Below are positions 38,604 to 48,248 of a DNA stretch of 64,000 bases, one piece after another; the first letter of the stretch is position 1; each line of letters starts with the position of its first letter. This stretch comes from Paenibacillus kyungheensis. Lineage in GTDB: Bacteria; Bacillota; Bacilli; Paenibacillales; Paenibacillaceae. The stretch is from contig NZ_CP117416.1 in the NCBI RefSeq assembly GCF_028606985.1, forward strand, positions 2,022,001 to 2,086,000, read 5' to 3'. The notes beneath the pieces were generated by a model that worked only from the letters and a program-made list of their open reading frames with translations, did not search any database and was not told the DNA's origin. The position numbers were made by a program, and so were the translations under genes.

Positions 38604-39602
38604 ATGGAACAGACATTTCGTGCTTTTGTTTTAGAAAAGACAGATCAAGAAGTTACAGGCGGAGTTCAATCGTTACAGTTGGATCAATTACCAGAAGGAT
38701 CTGTAACTATTAAAGTATCTTATTCAGATGTCAATTATAAAGATGGACTGGCAAGTATCGCAGAAGGCAAAATCGTCAAGCAGTACCCATTTGTACCGGG
38801 TATTGACCTGGCAGGAGAAGTGGTACATTCTACCGATGAACAATTTCAAGCAGGAGATCAAGTACTTTGTACAGGCTATAAGCTTGGAGTTAGTCATTAT
38901 GGAGGATATAGTGAATATGCTCGCGTACCAGCAGAATGGTTGATTAAGCTACCTCAAGGGCTAACTGCCAAAGAAGCGATGATTATCGGCACAGCTGGTT
39001 TTACAGCGGGTATGTCTGTCGACGCATTGGTTCAACATGGAGTGAAACCTGAAGATGGCCCTATTCTTGTCACTGGAGCTACCGGTGGAGTCGGTACGAT
39101 CGCAATATCGATACTAAGTGCATTAGGCTATGAAGTCTATGCAGCAAGTGGCAAAGCAGAGCAAAAAGAATGGTTAACCACATTAGGTGCTACCTCTATT
39201 ATTTCTAGAGAAGAAGCAGAGCAGACTGTAAAAGGTCCATTAGGTAAATCTACATGGGCAGGTATTATTGATCCTACAGGTGGTAAAGGATTAGGAGAGC
39301 GTCTCAAATCATTAACATATCGCGGCGTAGTAGCTGTATCTGGTATGACCGCAGGTAATGATTTTGAAAGTTCAGTATTTCCGTTTATTTTACGTGGAGC
39401 GCATTTAATCGGTATCGATTCAGTGTTCTGTCCGTTAGAGATTAGACAAAGAGTCTGGAATCATCTAGCAAGCGACTGGAAACCGACAACAGCGATTAAT
39501 CAGGCAGTGAACGAATATACACTGGAAGAGATACCACAAGCGTTAGAAACGATTCTAGCAGGCAAAGCAGTAGGTCGTCAGTTGATTAAAGTAACATCTT
39601 AA
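38604..39602 (+). CDS. zinc-free medium-chain oxidoreductase, YhdH/AcuI family
   Basis: NADPH-dependent quinone/acrylyl-CoA reductase-like protein, 332 residues. Features: SDVNYKDGLA, PGIDLAGEV, the nucleotide-binding TGATGGVGTIA near residue 155, and ASGKAEQ. The reading frame is open upstream to 38415, but AAGGATGAATCAC precedes the ATG at 38604, where family homology begins. Natural substrate unknown; AcuI relatives reduce acryloyl-CoA. Single gene between terminators. Confidence 0.9.
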   Translation: MEQTFRAFVLEKTDQEVTGGVQSLQLDQLPEGSVTIKVSYSDVNYKDGLASIAEGKIVKQYPFVPGIDLAGEVVHSTDEQFQAGDQVLCTGYKLGVSHYGGYSEYARVPAEWLIKLPQGLTAKEAMIIGTAGFTAGMSVDALVQHGVKPEDGPILVTGATGGVGTIAISILSALGYEVYAASGKAEQKEWLTTLGATSIISREEAEQTVKGPLGKSTWAGIIDPTGGKGLGERLKSLTYRGVVAVSGMTAGNDFESSVFPFILRGAHLIGIDSVFCPLEIRQRVWNHLASDWKPTTAINQAVNEYTLEEIPQALETILAGKAVGRQLIKVTS

Positions 39603-39643
39603 CGTTCATCTGATGTGACTGTATCAGATAACAAATAACATAG

Positions 39644-39679
39644 AAAAGCACACTGTTTATCAATCACAGTGTGCTTTTT
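39644..39679 (+). terminator. bidirectional terminator between the oxidoreductase and moaB
   Basis: AAAAGCACACTG/CAGTGTGCTTTT stem, A-rich and T-rich on either side, between convergent genes. Confidence 0.88.
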
Positions 39680-39808
39680 GCTATATTTTTTAGCAATAAT
39701 TTTATCTACATATTGTAATTGGTATAACTAGCAGTATACATCATCATCATTTCTTATCGAGAAAATAACTATTTTATAATAATTACTTTTCATTTTTAAC
39801 TATTAAAA

Positions 39809-40321
39809 TTATTTTTTATAAATTTCTCGCATAACATGACCTAACTCGGGAATAATAATTCGTTCCATCGCTAGCTTAACAGCACCTCGTGAACCAGGCA
39901 TGGAGAACACAGCGGTTCCTCCGATTGTACCTGCAATTGCACGGCTCATAATCGCAGCCGAACCAATATCTTCAGTAAAACTTAAAAAGCGGAAAATTTC
40001 TCCAAAGCCAGGCAATTCTTTAGTTAAAAGACTTTGTACCGCTTCAAAAGTTACATCTTGTGGTGCGATACCTGTTCCGCCTGTTAACAAAATAGCTTCG
40101 ACTTCCGGGCGTTCTGCGGCATCATGAAGCAATTCACGAATACCTACATAACTATCTTTAACAATAGTATAATCGATAACCTCATAACCATGTTCAGTTA
40201 ACAAAGATTGCAATAATTGTCCACCTGTATCCGTTTCTATCGTACGTGTATCAGATACTGTAATTACCATACAGCGTACAGTATTAGGTGCTTCTGCGCG
40301 ATGTTCATCCACTGATCTCAT
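39809..40321 (-). CDS. moaB: molybdenum cofactor biosynthesis protein MoaB
   Basis: MogA/MoaB-type molybdopterin adenylyltransferase-like protein, 170 residues. The MoCF fold signatures VSDTRTIETDTGG, LLTGGTGIAPQDVT and FSMPGSRGAV are clear. ATG at 40321 (minus strand) follows AAAGGAGTGA; the frame is open further upstream but without a site. It is convergent with the oxidoreductase and divergent from the CobW gene. No other molybdopterin genes lie in the window. Confidence 0.93.
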   Translation of the reverse strand: MRSVDEHRAEAPNTVRCMVITVSDTRTIETDTGGQLLQSLLTEHGYEVIDYTIVKDSYVGIRELLHDAAERPEVEAILLTGGTGIAPQDVTFEAVQSLLTKELPGFGEIFRFLSFTEDIGSAAIMSRAIAGTIGGTAVFSMPGSRGAVKLAMERIIIPELGHVMREIYKK

Positions 40322-40470
40322 ATGATTATTCACTCCTTTGTTCTCATTCAAGCATCTTTGCCATTGTAACACAGGTCATGATTGAGCATGAACACTTGCC
40401 AGGTCAGTGTATAATAAAAGAGTAGACTAATAATGAACAAAGTAAAGAAAGAGGTACAAGGAGGATATCA

Positions 40471-41496
40471 ATGACAACACCTGTATATATTTTGTCTGGA
40501 TTTCTAGGCAGTGGCAAGACTACATTGCTTCAACATATGATTCAAGAATGGAAAGCGCTTGGCAAAACACCTGCTGTCATTATGAATGAGATCGGCGATG
40601 TCAATCTGGATGGGATGATGGTTGATCAAGATGTAGCAATGGCTGAATTACTGAGTGGATGTATCTGTTGTTCGATTCGTGCGGATCTAAGCATGGAATT
40701 GTACAATCTGATGGAAACCGAAAAGCCTGATGTGATTATTATCGAAGCCTCTGGAGTAGCGAATCCAATCGAGATTTTAGATGCTGTCACCGAGACTTCA
40801 TTATACAACCGTATGGAATTGAAAAATTTGATTACCGTTGTCGATGCTGCTCATCTATGGGAATTGTATCAAGAGCAAAAAGGTAAAACGTATCGTCTTA
40901 TGCAAGAACAGATTCGCTGTGCTTCTGTATTGATTTTGAATAAAAGCGATCGTGTTGATACAGAAACGATTACCCAATTAGAAGGCATTTTGCGGGGCTG
41001 GAATGCGTATGCACCTATCCATACTACCGTACGCTGTGAAGTACCAAGCACACTGTATACAGACCTATCATCGGTAGTCGATGCTAAAGAAACACTGGAT
41101 AGAAATAAGTCTAATTCATCTGCTAACGAACATCAGCACGATCATTCTGAACATGACCATACTCATGATCATGTTCATGCAGAGCATATGCATGGTTCTC
41201 ATAGTCATGTGATGGCATATACACATTATTTTGAACATCCGATCAATAGTGAAGCTTTTGAGAATGTGATTCGGTCTTTACCAACGGAAGTATATCGGGC
41301 GAAAGGAATTCTAACATTTAACGACACCGCAAGTCGATTTTTGTTCCAGTATGCTTATCGTGAAATGGATTTTATGAAGATTACTCCGCAAAAAGAAGTA
41401 CCGGATGTGGCTGTTTTTATCGGTGAACATTTCGACAAACGGCAGATAAAGGAACAGTTGTTAGCATTAGAAGAGCAAGCTGCTAAATTATCGTAA
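40471..41496 (+). CDS. CobW/COG0523 G3E GTPase, putative metallochaperone
   Basis: 341 residues. P-loop GFLGSGKTTLL (residues 9-19), the CxCC metal motif in SGCICCSIR (near 67), Walker B EASGVANP, NKSD GTP motif, then a His/Asp-rich stretch (about 215-250, HDHSEHDHTHDHVHAEH) and the CobW C-terminal domain with RAKGILTF. The family inserts or allocates metals, often zinc. ACAAGGAGGAT precedes the ATG. The next gene encodes a copper-binding cysteine-rich protein, suggesting a metal-homeostasis pair. No clear Zur box is seen. Confidence 0.9.
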   Translation: MTTPVYILSGFLGSGKTTLLQHMIQEWKALGKTPAVIMNEIGDVNLDGMMVDQDVAMAELLSGCICCSIRADLSMELYNLMETEKPDVIIIEASGVANPIEILDAVTETSLYNRMELKNLITVVDAAHLWELYQEQKGKTYRLMQEQIRCASVLILNKSDRVDTETITQLEGILRGWNAYAPIHTTVRCEVPSTLYTDLSSVVDAKETLDRNKSNSSANEHQHDHSEHDHTHDHVHAEHMHGSHSHVMAYTHYFEHPINSEAFENVIRSLPTEVYRAKGILTFNDTASRFLFQYAYREMDFMKITPQKEVPDVAVFIGEHFDKRQIKEQLLALEEQAAKLS

Positions 41497-41526
41497 GTAC
41501 ACAGTTTCAATATGAGTATAGCCGGG

Positions 41527-41550
41527 GTAATAGTTCGATATAACTATTAC
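41527..41550 (+). promoter_or_regulatory. 24-bp perfect dyad upstream of the copper-binding protein gene
   Basis: GTAATAGTT and AACTATTAC arms, perfectly complementary, with a 6-base spacer, ending 9 bases before the ribosome binding site. No T run follows. Likely an operator for an unknown regulator, or a translation-affecting hairpin. Confidence 0.5.
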
Positions 41551-41572
41551 AATCTCAACGGAGGTCATACTA

Positions 41573-41914
41573 ATGATGACTAATCAAAAATTATACCATG
41601 CTCATATTGAAGCTTGTGTCGAGGCTATGAATGCTTGTAACCTTTCGTATGTGGCTAATTTGAAAGAATATAATCTTGAAAAATTATGTGAATGTATACG
41701 TATTACTCGTGAATGTGCAGAAATCTGCTCTTTTACCGCGCAATCGCTAAGTCAAGGTAGTCAATTTGCAGGTGAAATTGCTGAATTATGTGCAAAAGTA
41801 TGTGAAGCTTGTATCGCTGAATGTGCTAAGCATAATAATCAACATTCTCGTGAATGTATCGAAGCTTGCCGTCATTGTGTAGAAATGTGTAAAGACCTAA
41901 TGGTAGCTGCATAA
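41573..41914 (+). CDS. four-helix-bundle copper-binding protein (DUF326/Csp type)
   Basis: 113 residues with 14 cysteines (15, 22, 39, 41, 48, 52, 73, 77, 80, 84, 95, 99, 102, 106), many in CxxxC or CxC spacing along predicted helices. This is the pattern of cytosolic copper storage proteins, in which Cys line a four-helix bundle and bind Cu(I). No signal peptide. GGAGG is 8 bases before the ATG at 41573. It follows the CobW-type gene and has a conspicuous dyad upstream. Confidence 0.9.
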   Translation: MMTNQKLYHAHIEACVEAMNACNLSYVANLKEYNLEKLCECIRITRECAEICSFTAQSLSQGSQFAGEIAELCAKVCEACIAECAKHNNQHSRECIEACRHCVEMCKDLMVAA

Positions 41915-41958
41915 TCTACTACTTTATACATAGATGACTGTGATAAATATCTATTGCT

Positions 41959-41991
41959 AAAGACCTTTGCATATTTGCGAAGGTCTTTTTG
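41959..41991 (+). terminator. terminator after the copper-binding protein gene
   Basis: AAAGACCTT/AAGGTCTTT stem with an inner GC pair, then T. Confidence 0.85.
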
Positions 41992-42061
41992 TTTGGGTGT
42001 TATTGATAGCCTATCGGCGAATGAATTTTACGAAAAGAAAACATATTTTTTAAAAATAAAT

Positions 42062-42090
42062 TTGCTTCAACCTAACATGGTATGTATAAT
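42062..42090 (+). promoter_or_regulatory. SigA promoter of the argS T-box transcript
   Basis: TTGCTT (42062-42067) and a perfect TATAAT (42085-42090), spacer 17. Confidence 0.8.
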
Positions 42091-42117
42091 ACATTCTAAC
42101 TTTAATATTTATCGTTA

Positions 42118-42437
42118 ATGAACGAGAGAGTAGCCATAACGATCACTGTTTAAGCAGCGAGCCGGGAGAGTGAGAGCCGGTAAAACATTCGTAGGTGAAC
42201 CGCACTCGGGAAATGATTTATTGAAAGGGCGATCGCACAGATATTGTTGCGAACCTGTATAGATAAGTCCGGCTGACACCGTTATCGTAATCAAGTGACA
42301 GTAAAATTGATGAATGCAATAGGATTCTATATCCTGATTGATCATCAATACACTGTACAAAGAGTGGTACCGCGGGAATGCTAATCATAAGCACTCGTCT
42401 CTTAAGTGATAATTCACTTAAAAGATGAGTGCTTTTT
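42118..42437 (+). promoter_or_regulatory. T-box riboswitch (tRNA-Arg sensing) with terminator
   Basis: Stem I contains the AGCGAGCCGGG...GTGAGAGCC apical region and, on its 3' side, the sequence GAACCGCACTC, where CGC (42201-42203) is in the specifier position and codes Arg, matching the downstream argS. The T-box sequence TGGTACCGCGG (42365-42375) would pair with uncharged tRNA. The terminator is GCACTC...GAGTGC with T run (42391-42437). Uncharged tRNA-Arg should stabilise the antiterminator and switch on argS. Confidence 0.93.
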
Positions 42438-42495
42438 TGCTGTTTTTTTGAGTATTACCAACGTACCATCATATTATTCAAAGGAGACTAGAACG

Positions 42496-44205
42496 ATGAA
42501 ATTAGCATCTTTTTTCCAACAACAAGCCGTTTCGATTCTACAACCATTAACATCGCTTACTGAAGAACAATTGATACATATGTTAGAAGTTCCACCACAG
42601 ATTGAAATGGGTGATCTGGCATTTCCCTGTTACTTACTTGCCAAAACATGGAGATGTTCACCTCAAGCGATTGCGCTTGAATTAACAGCCACGATTCAAA
42701 ATCATCCAGATTCTTGGGTTCAAGCTACCGCTGTAGGTGCTTATGTTAATTTGAAATGGAATCGTGAGCATTATGGAGCTCAATTATTATCCAGCTTGGC
42801 GGAAAAGCAAAATACTGAACTTACGATCGGCGCAGGTCAGCGGATTGTGATCGATATGTCGTCACCTAATATTGCTAAGCCATTTGGCGTAGGGCATTTA
42901 CGTTCTACCGTAATCGGAGCAGCTTTGCATCGGATCTATGAGGCAGCAGGATATGAAGCGATTAGAGTCAATCATTTAGGAGACTGGGGAACGCAATTTG
43001 GTAAATTAATTACAGCATACTTACGTTGGGGCGATCCAGAACAGCTCAAGCATCATCCGATTCGTGAATCGTTAAGAGTGTATATTCAATTTCATGAAGA
43101 GGTTCTACAAGCACCGGAGTTAGAAGATGAAGCAAGAGAATGGTTTGCCAGATTAGAACAAGGTGATGCTCAAGCGATAGAATTATGGAAGTATTTTGTA
43201 GATGTGAGTATAGAGTCACTTCAGCCTATGTATCAACGGTTAGGTGTGGAATTTGATTATGTGTTGGGAGAAAGTTTTTATAATGATAAAATGCCTGCGG
43301 TGATCGAACAATTGCAGAGCAAAGGATTGTTAGTAGAAAGCGATGGAGCGCAGGTAGTTAGATTGGATGAGCACCAATTACCACCATGTTTGATTTTGAA
43401 ATCAGACGGTACAACGATTTATCCTACACGTGATCTGGCTACTGCTATTTACCGCAAAGAAGTGATGGGTGCGGATCAATTAGTCTATGTGGTTGGCGGA
43501 GAGCAGACTCTTCATTTCAAACAAGTCTTTGAAGTACTTCGCAAAATGGGCTACACATGGGCAAAAGATTGTACACATGTATCATTTGGATTAATGAAAG
43601 TCGATGGCAAAAAAATGTCTACACGTAAAGGAAAAGTTGTCTTTTTAGAGGAGGTACTGGATGAAGCAGTAGAACAGGCACGTCGAATTATTTCTGAAAA
43701 AAGCCCTGATTTACCGGATAAAGAGCGTGTAGCTGAACAAGTAGGTATTGGTGCAATTATTTTCGGTGATCTCAAAAATAATCGTCAAAACGAAATCAAT
43801 TTTTCATTACAACAAGCTGTAACGTTTGAAGGAGAAACAGGGCCTTATATTCAATATACGTATGCTAGAATCCAGAGTATTTTGAGAAAAGTCACATCAG
43901 ACCCTAATGCTGTTGAACAAGAAATATCCAACCATCCTTGGAGTGATGAAAGTTGGGCTTTGTTGGTTCATTTATCTACCTATACACAGCAGTTAGAGCG
44001 CGCGGTTGCTCAACATGAACCATCCATTTTGGCTAGATATATTATCGAAATAGCGAAGTTATTTAACCAATTTTATAATAAAGATCGTATTGTAGATGCC
44101 CCTACAGCATTGAAAAATCAGCGTGTAGCATTGACGGTACAAACCGGATTATATTTAAAACGAGTGATGACGTTATTAGGAATAGAGACGCCAGCTCAGA
44201 TGTAA
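42496..44205 (+). CDS. argS: arginine-tRNA ligase
   Basis: Class I aminoacyl-tRNA synthetase of 569 residues. The HIGH-like motif is in SSPNIAKPFGVGHLRS, the KMSKS-like motif in KKMSTRKG, with an N-terminal additional domain and a C-terminal DALR anticodon-binding domain (ending YNKDRIVDAPTA...LLGI). AAAGGAGA precedes the ATG at 42496. T-box control indicates induction by arginine starvation; many Bacillales have a second, constitutive ArgRS elsewhere. Confidence 0.96.
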   Translation: MKLASFFQQQAVSILQPLTSLTEEQLIHMLEVPPQIEMGDLAFPCYLLAKTWRCSPQAIALELTATIQNHPDSWVQATAVGAYVNLKWNREHYGAQLLSSLAEKQNTELTIGAGQRIVIDMSSPNIAKPFGVGHLRSTVIGAALHRIYEAAGYEAIRVNHLGDWGTQFGKLITAYLRWGDPEQLKHHPIRESLRVYIQFHEEVLQAPELEDEAREWFARLEQGDAQAIELWKYFVDVSIESLQPMYQRLGVEFDYVLGESFYNDKMPAVIEQLQSKGLLVESDGAQVVRLDEHQLPPCLILKSDGTTIYPTRDLATAIYRKEVMGADQLVYVVGGEQTLHFKQVFEVLRKMGYTWAKDCTHVSFGLMKVDGKKMSTRKGKVVFLEEVLDEAVEQARRIISEKSPDLPDKERVAEQVGIGAIIFGDLKNNRQNEINFSLQQAVTFEGETGPYIQYTYARIQSILRKVTSDPNAVEQEISNHPWSDESWALLVHLSTYTQQLERAVAQHEPSILARYIIEIAKLFNQFYNKDRIVDAPTALKNQRVALTVQTGLYLKRVMTLLGIETPAQM

Positions 44206-44320
44206 GATAAGATCAAAAAGGTGCAACAAATAATTACTTCTGTACGTCTAGGGCATTGTAAGGTTGAATAACATACCATTATTCAGCAACAGACCTATTC
44301 AAATGGAGGGAATATAATAT

Positions 44321-45250
44321 ATGTGGAATCATAAACAAAAAGCAGTAGCAGTATTAACATTATCATTGGCAATTGCTGGGGCAGGAAGTGCAAGTGCAGC
44401 TTCTACGTTTACAGATGTAAAAGATAAAGATAATCAAACAATTGTCAACGCGTTACATGACAAAGGAGTTATTAACGGAGTGAGCGCAACTCAATTTAAG
44501 CCGGATATGACATTAACACAACCACAAGCCATTCAAATCCTTGTAAAAGCATTTGATCTTAAAGGTGATGTAACAGAACCAGGTGATGATCTTGCACGTA
44601 AAGCATGGTATACCGATTCTTTGCTTATTGCCAAAGCAAACAACTTATCATTGCCAGAAACATTTAATGCTGAAGAAAAAGTAACACGTGAGCAATTTGC
44701 TTTGTGGTTACATGAAGCGATTAATGTTACAGGAACGTACCCGAGTACAAAAATGTTTGTCGTCTTTACCGATCAAGACAAAATCAGCAAAACAGCTTCC
44801 GCAGCGATTCAAGATTTGGTCAATATGAATGTGATCGATCGCAGTACAATGGGTAAAGCATTTATGCCTACCAAAGATATTACACGTATGGAAGCAGCAG
44901 AGTGGGTATATCATGCGGTACAAATGGTAGATCGCTACAATAAAGCTAATGATGATACAACAACTCCTACACCGGGCGAAACGGATGGTGGTCAAATGGG
45001 TTATGATCCAGAACTTAGCATTGCACCCGCAGATACAGCAGATCAACAAACAGTAACATTGACAGTACAGCTTCCTAACCCGGGATACTCGATCAAAATT
45101 ACTGATGTAAAGTTGACAGATGATAAGCGTGCAGTGATTAGCTATACTACAGCCAAACCAGCTCCAGGTGAAATGAATCCTCAAGTAATTACAGAAGGCA
45201 AAGTAACAACAACAATACCAGCAGGTTATACACCAGAACTAGCTAAATAA
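44321..45250 (+). CDS. secreted S-layer-homology (SLH) domain protein
   Basis: 309 residues. Signal peptide (about 1-27, cleavage after SASA). Three SLH repeats follow (about 30-215): FTDVKDKDNQTIVNALHDKGVINGV..., the segment around AWYTDSLLIAKANNL, and FTDQDKISKTASAAIQDLVNMNVID; they bind pyruvylated wall polymers. After a Thr/Pro/Gly linker, the last 80 residues (QTVTLTVQLPNPGYSIKITDVKL...) resemble PrcB-type beta domains. TGGAGGGAA precedes the ATG. Function beyond wall attachment is unknown. Confidence 0.88.
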   Translation: MWNHKQKAVAVLTLSLAIAGAGSASAASTFTDVKDKDNQTIVNALHDKGVINGVSATQFKPDMTLTQPQAIQILVKAFDLKGDVTEPGDDLARKAWYTDSLLIAKANNLSLPETFNAEEKVTREQFALWLHEAINVTGTYPSTKMFVVFTDQDKISKTASAAIQDLVNMNVIDRSTMGKAFMPTKDITRMEAAEWVYHAVQMVDRYNKANDDTTTPTPGETDGGQMGYDPELSIAPADTADQQTVTLTVQLPNPGYSIKITDVKLTDDKRAVISYTTAKPAPGEMNPQVITEGKVTTTIPAGYTPELAK

Positions 45251-45295
45251 AGCATTAATTCCTGTATATCTGCAACGTTAATAAATCTTTATACC

Positions 45296-45349
45296 AAAAA
45301 AGACCTGAATCCCACTGTGCTGACATAGACAGTCGGTTCAGGTCTTTTT
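45296..45349 (+). terminator. bidirectional terminator between the SLH gene and the AI-2E permease gene
   Basis: AAAAGACCTGAA/TTCAGGTCTTTT stem with a longer internal loop; A-rich and T-rich flanks suit both convergent genes. Confidence 0.85.
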
Positions 45350-45392
45350 GATGGATTGATGTAATCAGAAAATCGCAATACACATTATTTCA

Positions 45393-46559
45393 TTAAGGCT
45401 TGATAACAGGTGGTTCAGTTGCTTTTTTGGTCTCATATAGATTGGAGCTAACTTTAAACCAATCGAATAGATGTGTCACGATTACTTTGAGTACTGCATA
45501 TCCAGGAACAGCTAACAAAATACCAACCACTCCGAATAATTTACCAGCTGTTAAAATCACAAAGATAATCGTAATAGGATGCACTTTAAGTGATTTACCC
45601 ATAATTTGTGGCGAGATAAGCTTACCTTCAACCAATTGAACAATCGTCCATACAATTACCATTTTGAGCAACATAAATGGCGAAGTCACTAATGCGACAA
45701 TCAATGCTGGTGTAATTGCAATCGCAGGTCCTAGATAAGGAACAATACTCGTACAGGAAGCGACAATGGCTAACACTAATGAATAATCAAGTCCGATAAT
45801 CTGATACCCGATATATAGTAGAATCCCTATACATAGACTTACAATAATCTGTCCGCGAATATATGAGCTAATTTGGTGGTTCATTTCAGACATCACTTTG
45901 CCTGTCTGACTGCGTAAAGTGACCGGTACAAATTTCATAATAAAGCCTGGTAATTTGGCACCATCTTTTAATAAGTAAAATAAAATAAATGGCACTGTAA
46001 CGATAGATAATATCGTTTCTGTTAATGCTCCCAAAAATCCACCGATACCGGTAAACGTCTGATTGATAATCGAAGAACCTTTTTCCGATAAATTTTGTAC
46101 CAGATCATTAGGATTGATACTAAATGTATGTTGAATTTGTTTGGAAACATCGCCGCCCAACCAGTATTGAATCTGATTTACAATCCCATCATAAAAGGCA
46201 GGAATATTACGGATTAATTCTCGAATCTGTGTCTGAATGACAGGAATCACAAGACTAACAATTAATACGATCAGACCGATAATAAGAAGGTATAGCAAAA
46301 TGATGGAATAAATTCTTTTTACTTTACGTTTTTCCAGAAAATTCACTAATGGATTTAGTAAGTAAAATAATATACCGCTTAAAACGATCGGTAAGATGAC
46401 CGTCTTGACCAAAACAAACAGAGGAGTAAACACATAAGGTATTTTGGAAAGTAGAAAAATATTTAGTGAGATTAACAATAAGACGAGTAAAAAAATAACA
46501 AACCGATTGTTTAGAAAAAATAATTTGAATCGCTCGCTCCAAAGCCGAGTTCGTTCCAT
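45393..46559 (-). CDS. AI-2E family transporter (PF01594-type permease)
   Basis: 388-residue membrane protein with about eight hydrophobic segments: two N-terminal pairs, an extracytoplasmic region (about 105-160) and a C-terminal bundle. Family signatures include [24 protein letters not shown] and [13 protein letters not shown]. Family members export small molecules or act as Na+(Li+)/H+ antiporters; despite the name few transport AI-2. AAAGGGGATG precedes the ATG. Single gene. Confidence 0.88.
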   Translation of the reverse strand: MERTRLWSERFKLFFLNNRFVIFLLVLLLISLNIFLLSKIPYVFTPLFVLVKTVILPIVLSGILFYLLNPLVNFLEKRKVKRIYSIILLYLLIIGLIVLIVSLVIPVIQTQIRELIRNIPAFYDGIVNQIQYWLGGDVSKQIQHTFSINPNDLVQNLSEKGSSIINQTFTGIGGFLGALTETILSIVTVPFILFYLLKDGAKLPGFIMKFVPVTLRSQTGKVMSEMNHQISSYIRGQIIVSLCIGILLYIGYQIIGLDYSLVLAIVASCTSIVPYLGPAIAITPALIVALVTSPFMLLKMVIVWTIVQLVEGKLISPQIMGKSLKVHPITIIFVILTAGKLFGVVGILLAVPGYAVLKVIVTHLFDWFKVSSNLYETKKATEPPVIKP

Positions 46560-46901
46560 AGTGATTCATCCCCTTTGACGACGTTATGCTCTAATTAGGT
46601 TAGTGAAAAAGCTTTAAGTTAAGAATAGCTTGCTACAAGCAAGAGAGCAAGTTACATATACAAGGATATGAAAAAAGATACAAAAATGATTATTGCGTCG
46701 AAAGACTCATAAAATTTACTTTGCTATGACTTTTATCACACCGATTTCTCTTATTTTTTGCTAAAATTTAAATTAATAAGTGACTCAAGTGGTAGAAAAG
46801 TAAATACAAGTAGGAGCAAAGTATGGCTCATCTTTTGACTCATTATCCAGTATATGACCTTATTTATTTCTACTCCAAATCTTAGATATATGAGGTGCAT
46901 C
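46560..46901. other. intergenic region between divergent AI-2E permease and chemoreceptor genes
   Basis: About 340 A+T-rich bases. A small inverted repeat (CTTGC...GCAAG, near 46629-46653) is visible. I did not find a clear SigA promoter or a SigD-type TAAA...GCCGATAA promoter for the chemoreceptor. Confidence 0.4.
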
Positions 46902-48173
46902 ATGAAATTATCTTTAGGTTCAAAGTTAGTGTTGAGTTTTATCGGCGTATCTATTATTACGTATGGAACAAGTGCTTTTTTTATTTTTTACTTGAAAGCG
47001 TATTTAGCAACAGCGATGAGTGATTGGCTATATGTATCTATTATATTGCTTATGGGTATTACATGGAGCGGAATATTAGGATTTGTTATCTCTAAATTTT
47101 TAACTAAGCCAATTGTTAATTTATCCAAAGCCGCCAAACGGGTATCAGATGGCGACCTGATGGTAGATATTCCAGAACGTCGTGAAGAAGATGAAATCAA
47201 AGTGCTTAACGATGCGTTTCGCGTAATGGTTACTAATATTAAAGATATTATTAATGATATTTCTAACAATACCACTACAACATCGCATAATGCAGAGAAT
47301 TTAAGTCAATCTATTACAGAAGCGACTAGCCAGATTGAATCGATGGCAGCAGTAGCCGATGATATTTATCATGGTGTCGGTAAGCAACGTGAATCTTCTG
47401 AATCTTCACTTCAGACGGCAGAGCAGATGTTAGGTTCTTTCCAAGAAATGAAAGAGAAGTCATCGCATATGCGCGAATTGTCCAGTAATATGGAGCAATC
47501 GGTAGAAGCAACCAAGCATATTTTTTCATCATTAAAATCAGGTATGAGTACCCTTGCAGACTCTCAGACACAAGCGGAACAAACGGTACGTCTACTGGAT
47601 CATCAAGCTTCTGATATCGGTGCTGTTACAGGAACGGTCAAAGAATTAGCCGAACAGACTCATTTGTTAGCATTAAATGCTTCTATTGAAGCCGCGCATG
47701 CAGGGGAGCATGGAGCAGGATTTGCAGTAGTAGCGACAGAAATTCGTAAATTAGCCGAACAAAGTAACGATTCTGCGCAAAAAATTCATAGTCTGATTAT
47801 GGCAGTCCAATCTCAGATTCATGATACAGTGCAATTGATTCATAATCAAAATGAACTGGTACAAAATGAAACATCCAATACGCATAAAGTCGAATCTACA
47901 CTGATTGAATTTGCAAATGTAGTCTATGAATTTATGTCTGCTGTTCAAGGAATGGAACATTCGATCACTGAACAAACCGATCGTGTAGAATTAACATACC
48001 AGAATGTGCATACAATTCGTCAAATGGCTGATAAATTTTATGAAGGAGCCAAACAAATCTCAATGGCTACTCATGAAGAAACAGCGATCATGGAAGAAAT
48101 CTCATCATCGTCTGATGAACTGAGCATGATGACCAGTCGTTTATTAGAAAAAACAAAAGCGTTTTCGTTGTAA
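46902..48173 (+). CDS. methyl-accepting chemotaxis protein with minimal extracellular part
   Basis: 423 residues. Two membrane helices (about 9-31 and 43-63) are separated by only about 11 residues, so there is no periplasmic-type sensor domain. A HAMP domain follows (about 64-118), then a long signalling coiled coil with the MCP hairpin tip ([41 protein letters not shown]) that contacts CheA and CheW. The ATG at 46902 is behind GAGGTGCA. It may sense membrane or cytoplasmic state, or work with a partner. Confidence 0.92.
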   Translation: MKLSLGSKLVLSFIGVSIITYGTSAFFIFYLKAYLATAMSDWLYVSIILLMGITWSGILGFVISKFLTKPIVNLSKAAKRVSDGDLMVDIPERREEDEIKVLNDAFRVMVTNIKDIINDISNNTTTTSHNAENLSQSITEATSQIESMAAVADDIYHGVGKQRESSESSLQTAEQMLGSFQEMKEKSSHMRELSSNMEQSVEATKHIFSSLKSGMSTLADSQTQAEQTVRLLDHQASDIGAVTGTVKELAEQTHLLALNASIEAAHAGEHGAGFAVVATEIRKLAEQSNDSAQKIHSLIMAVQSQIHDTVQLIHNQNELVQNETSNTHKVESTLIEFANVVYEFMSAVQGMEHSITEQTDRVELTYQNVHTIRQMADKFYEGAKQISMATHEETAIMEEISSSSDELSMMTSRLLEKTKAFSL

Positions 48174-48195
48174 AAATTGAGAGAATAAGTTAATA

Positions 48196-48244
48196 AAAAG
48201 AAGCCTGTATCATCCGTTAATCTGGATCATGCAGGCTTCTTTTG
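48196..48244 (+). terminator. bidirectional terminator between the chemoreceptor and ABC exporter genes
   Basis: AAAAGAAGCCTG/CAGGCTTCTTTT stem. Confidence 0.85.
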
Positions 48245-48248
48245 TTTA

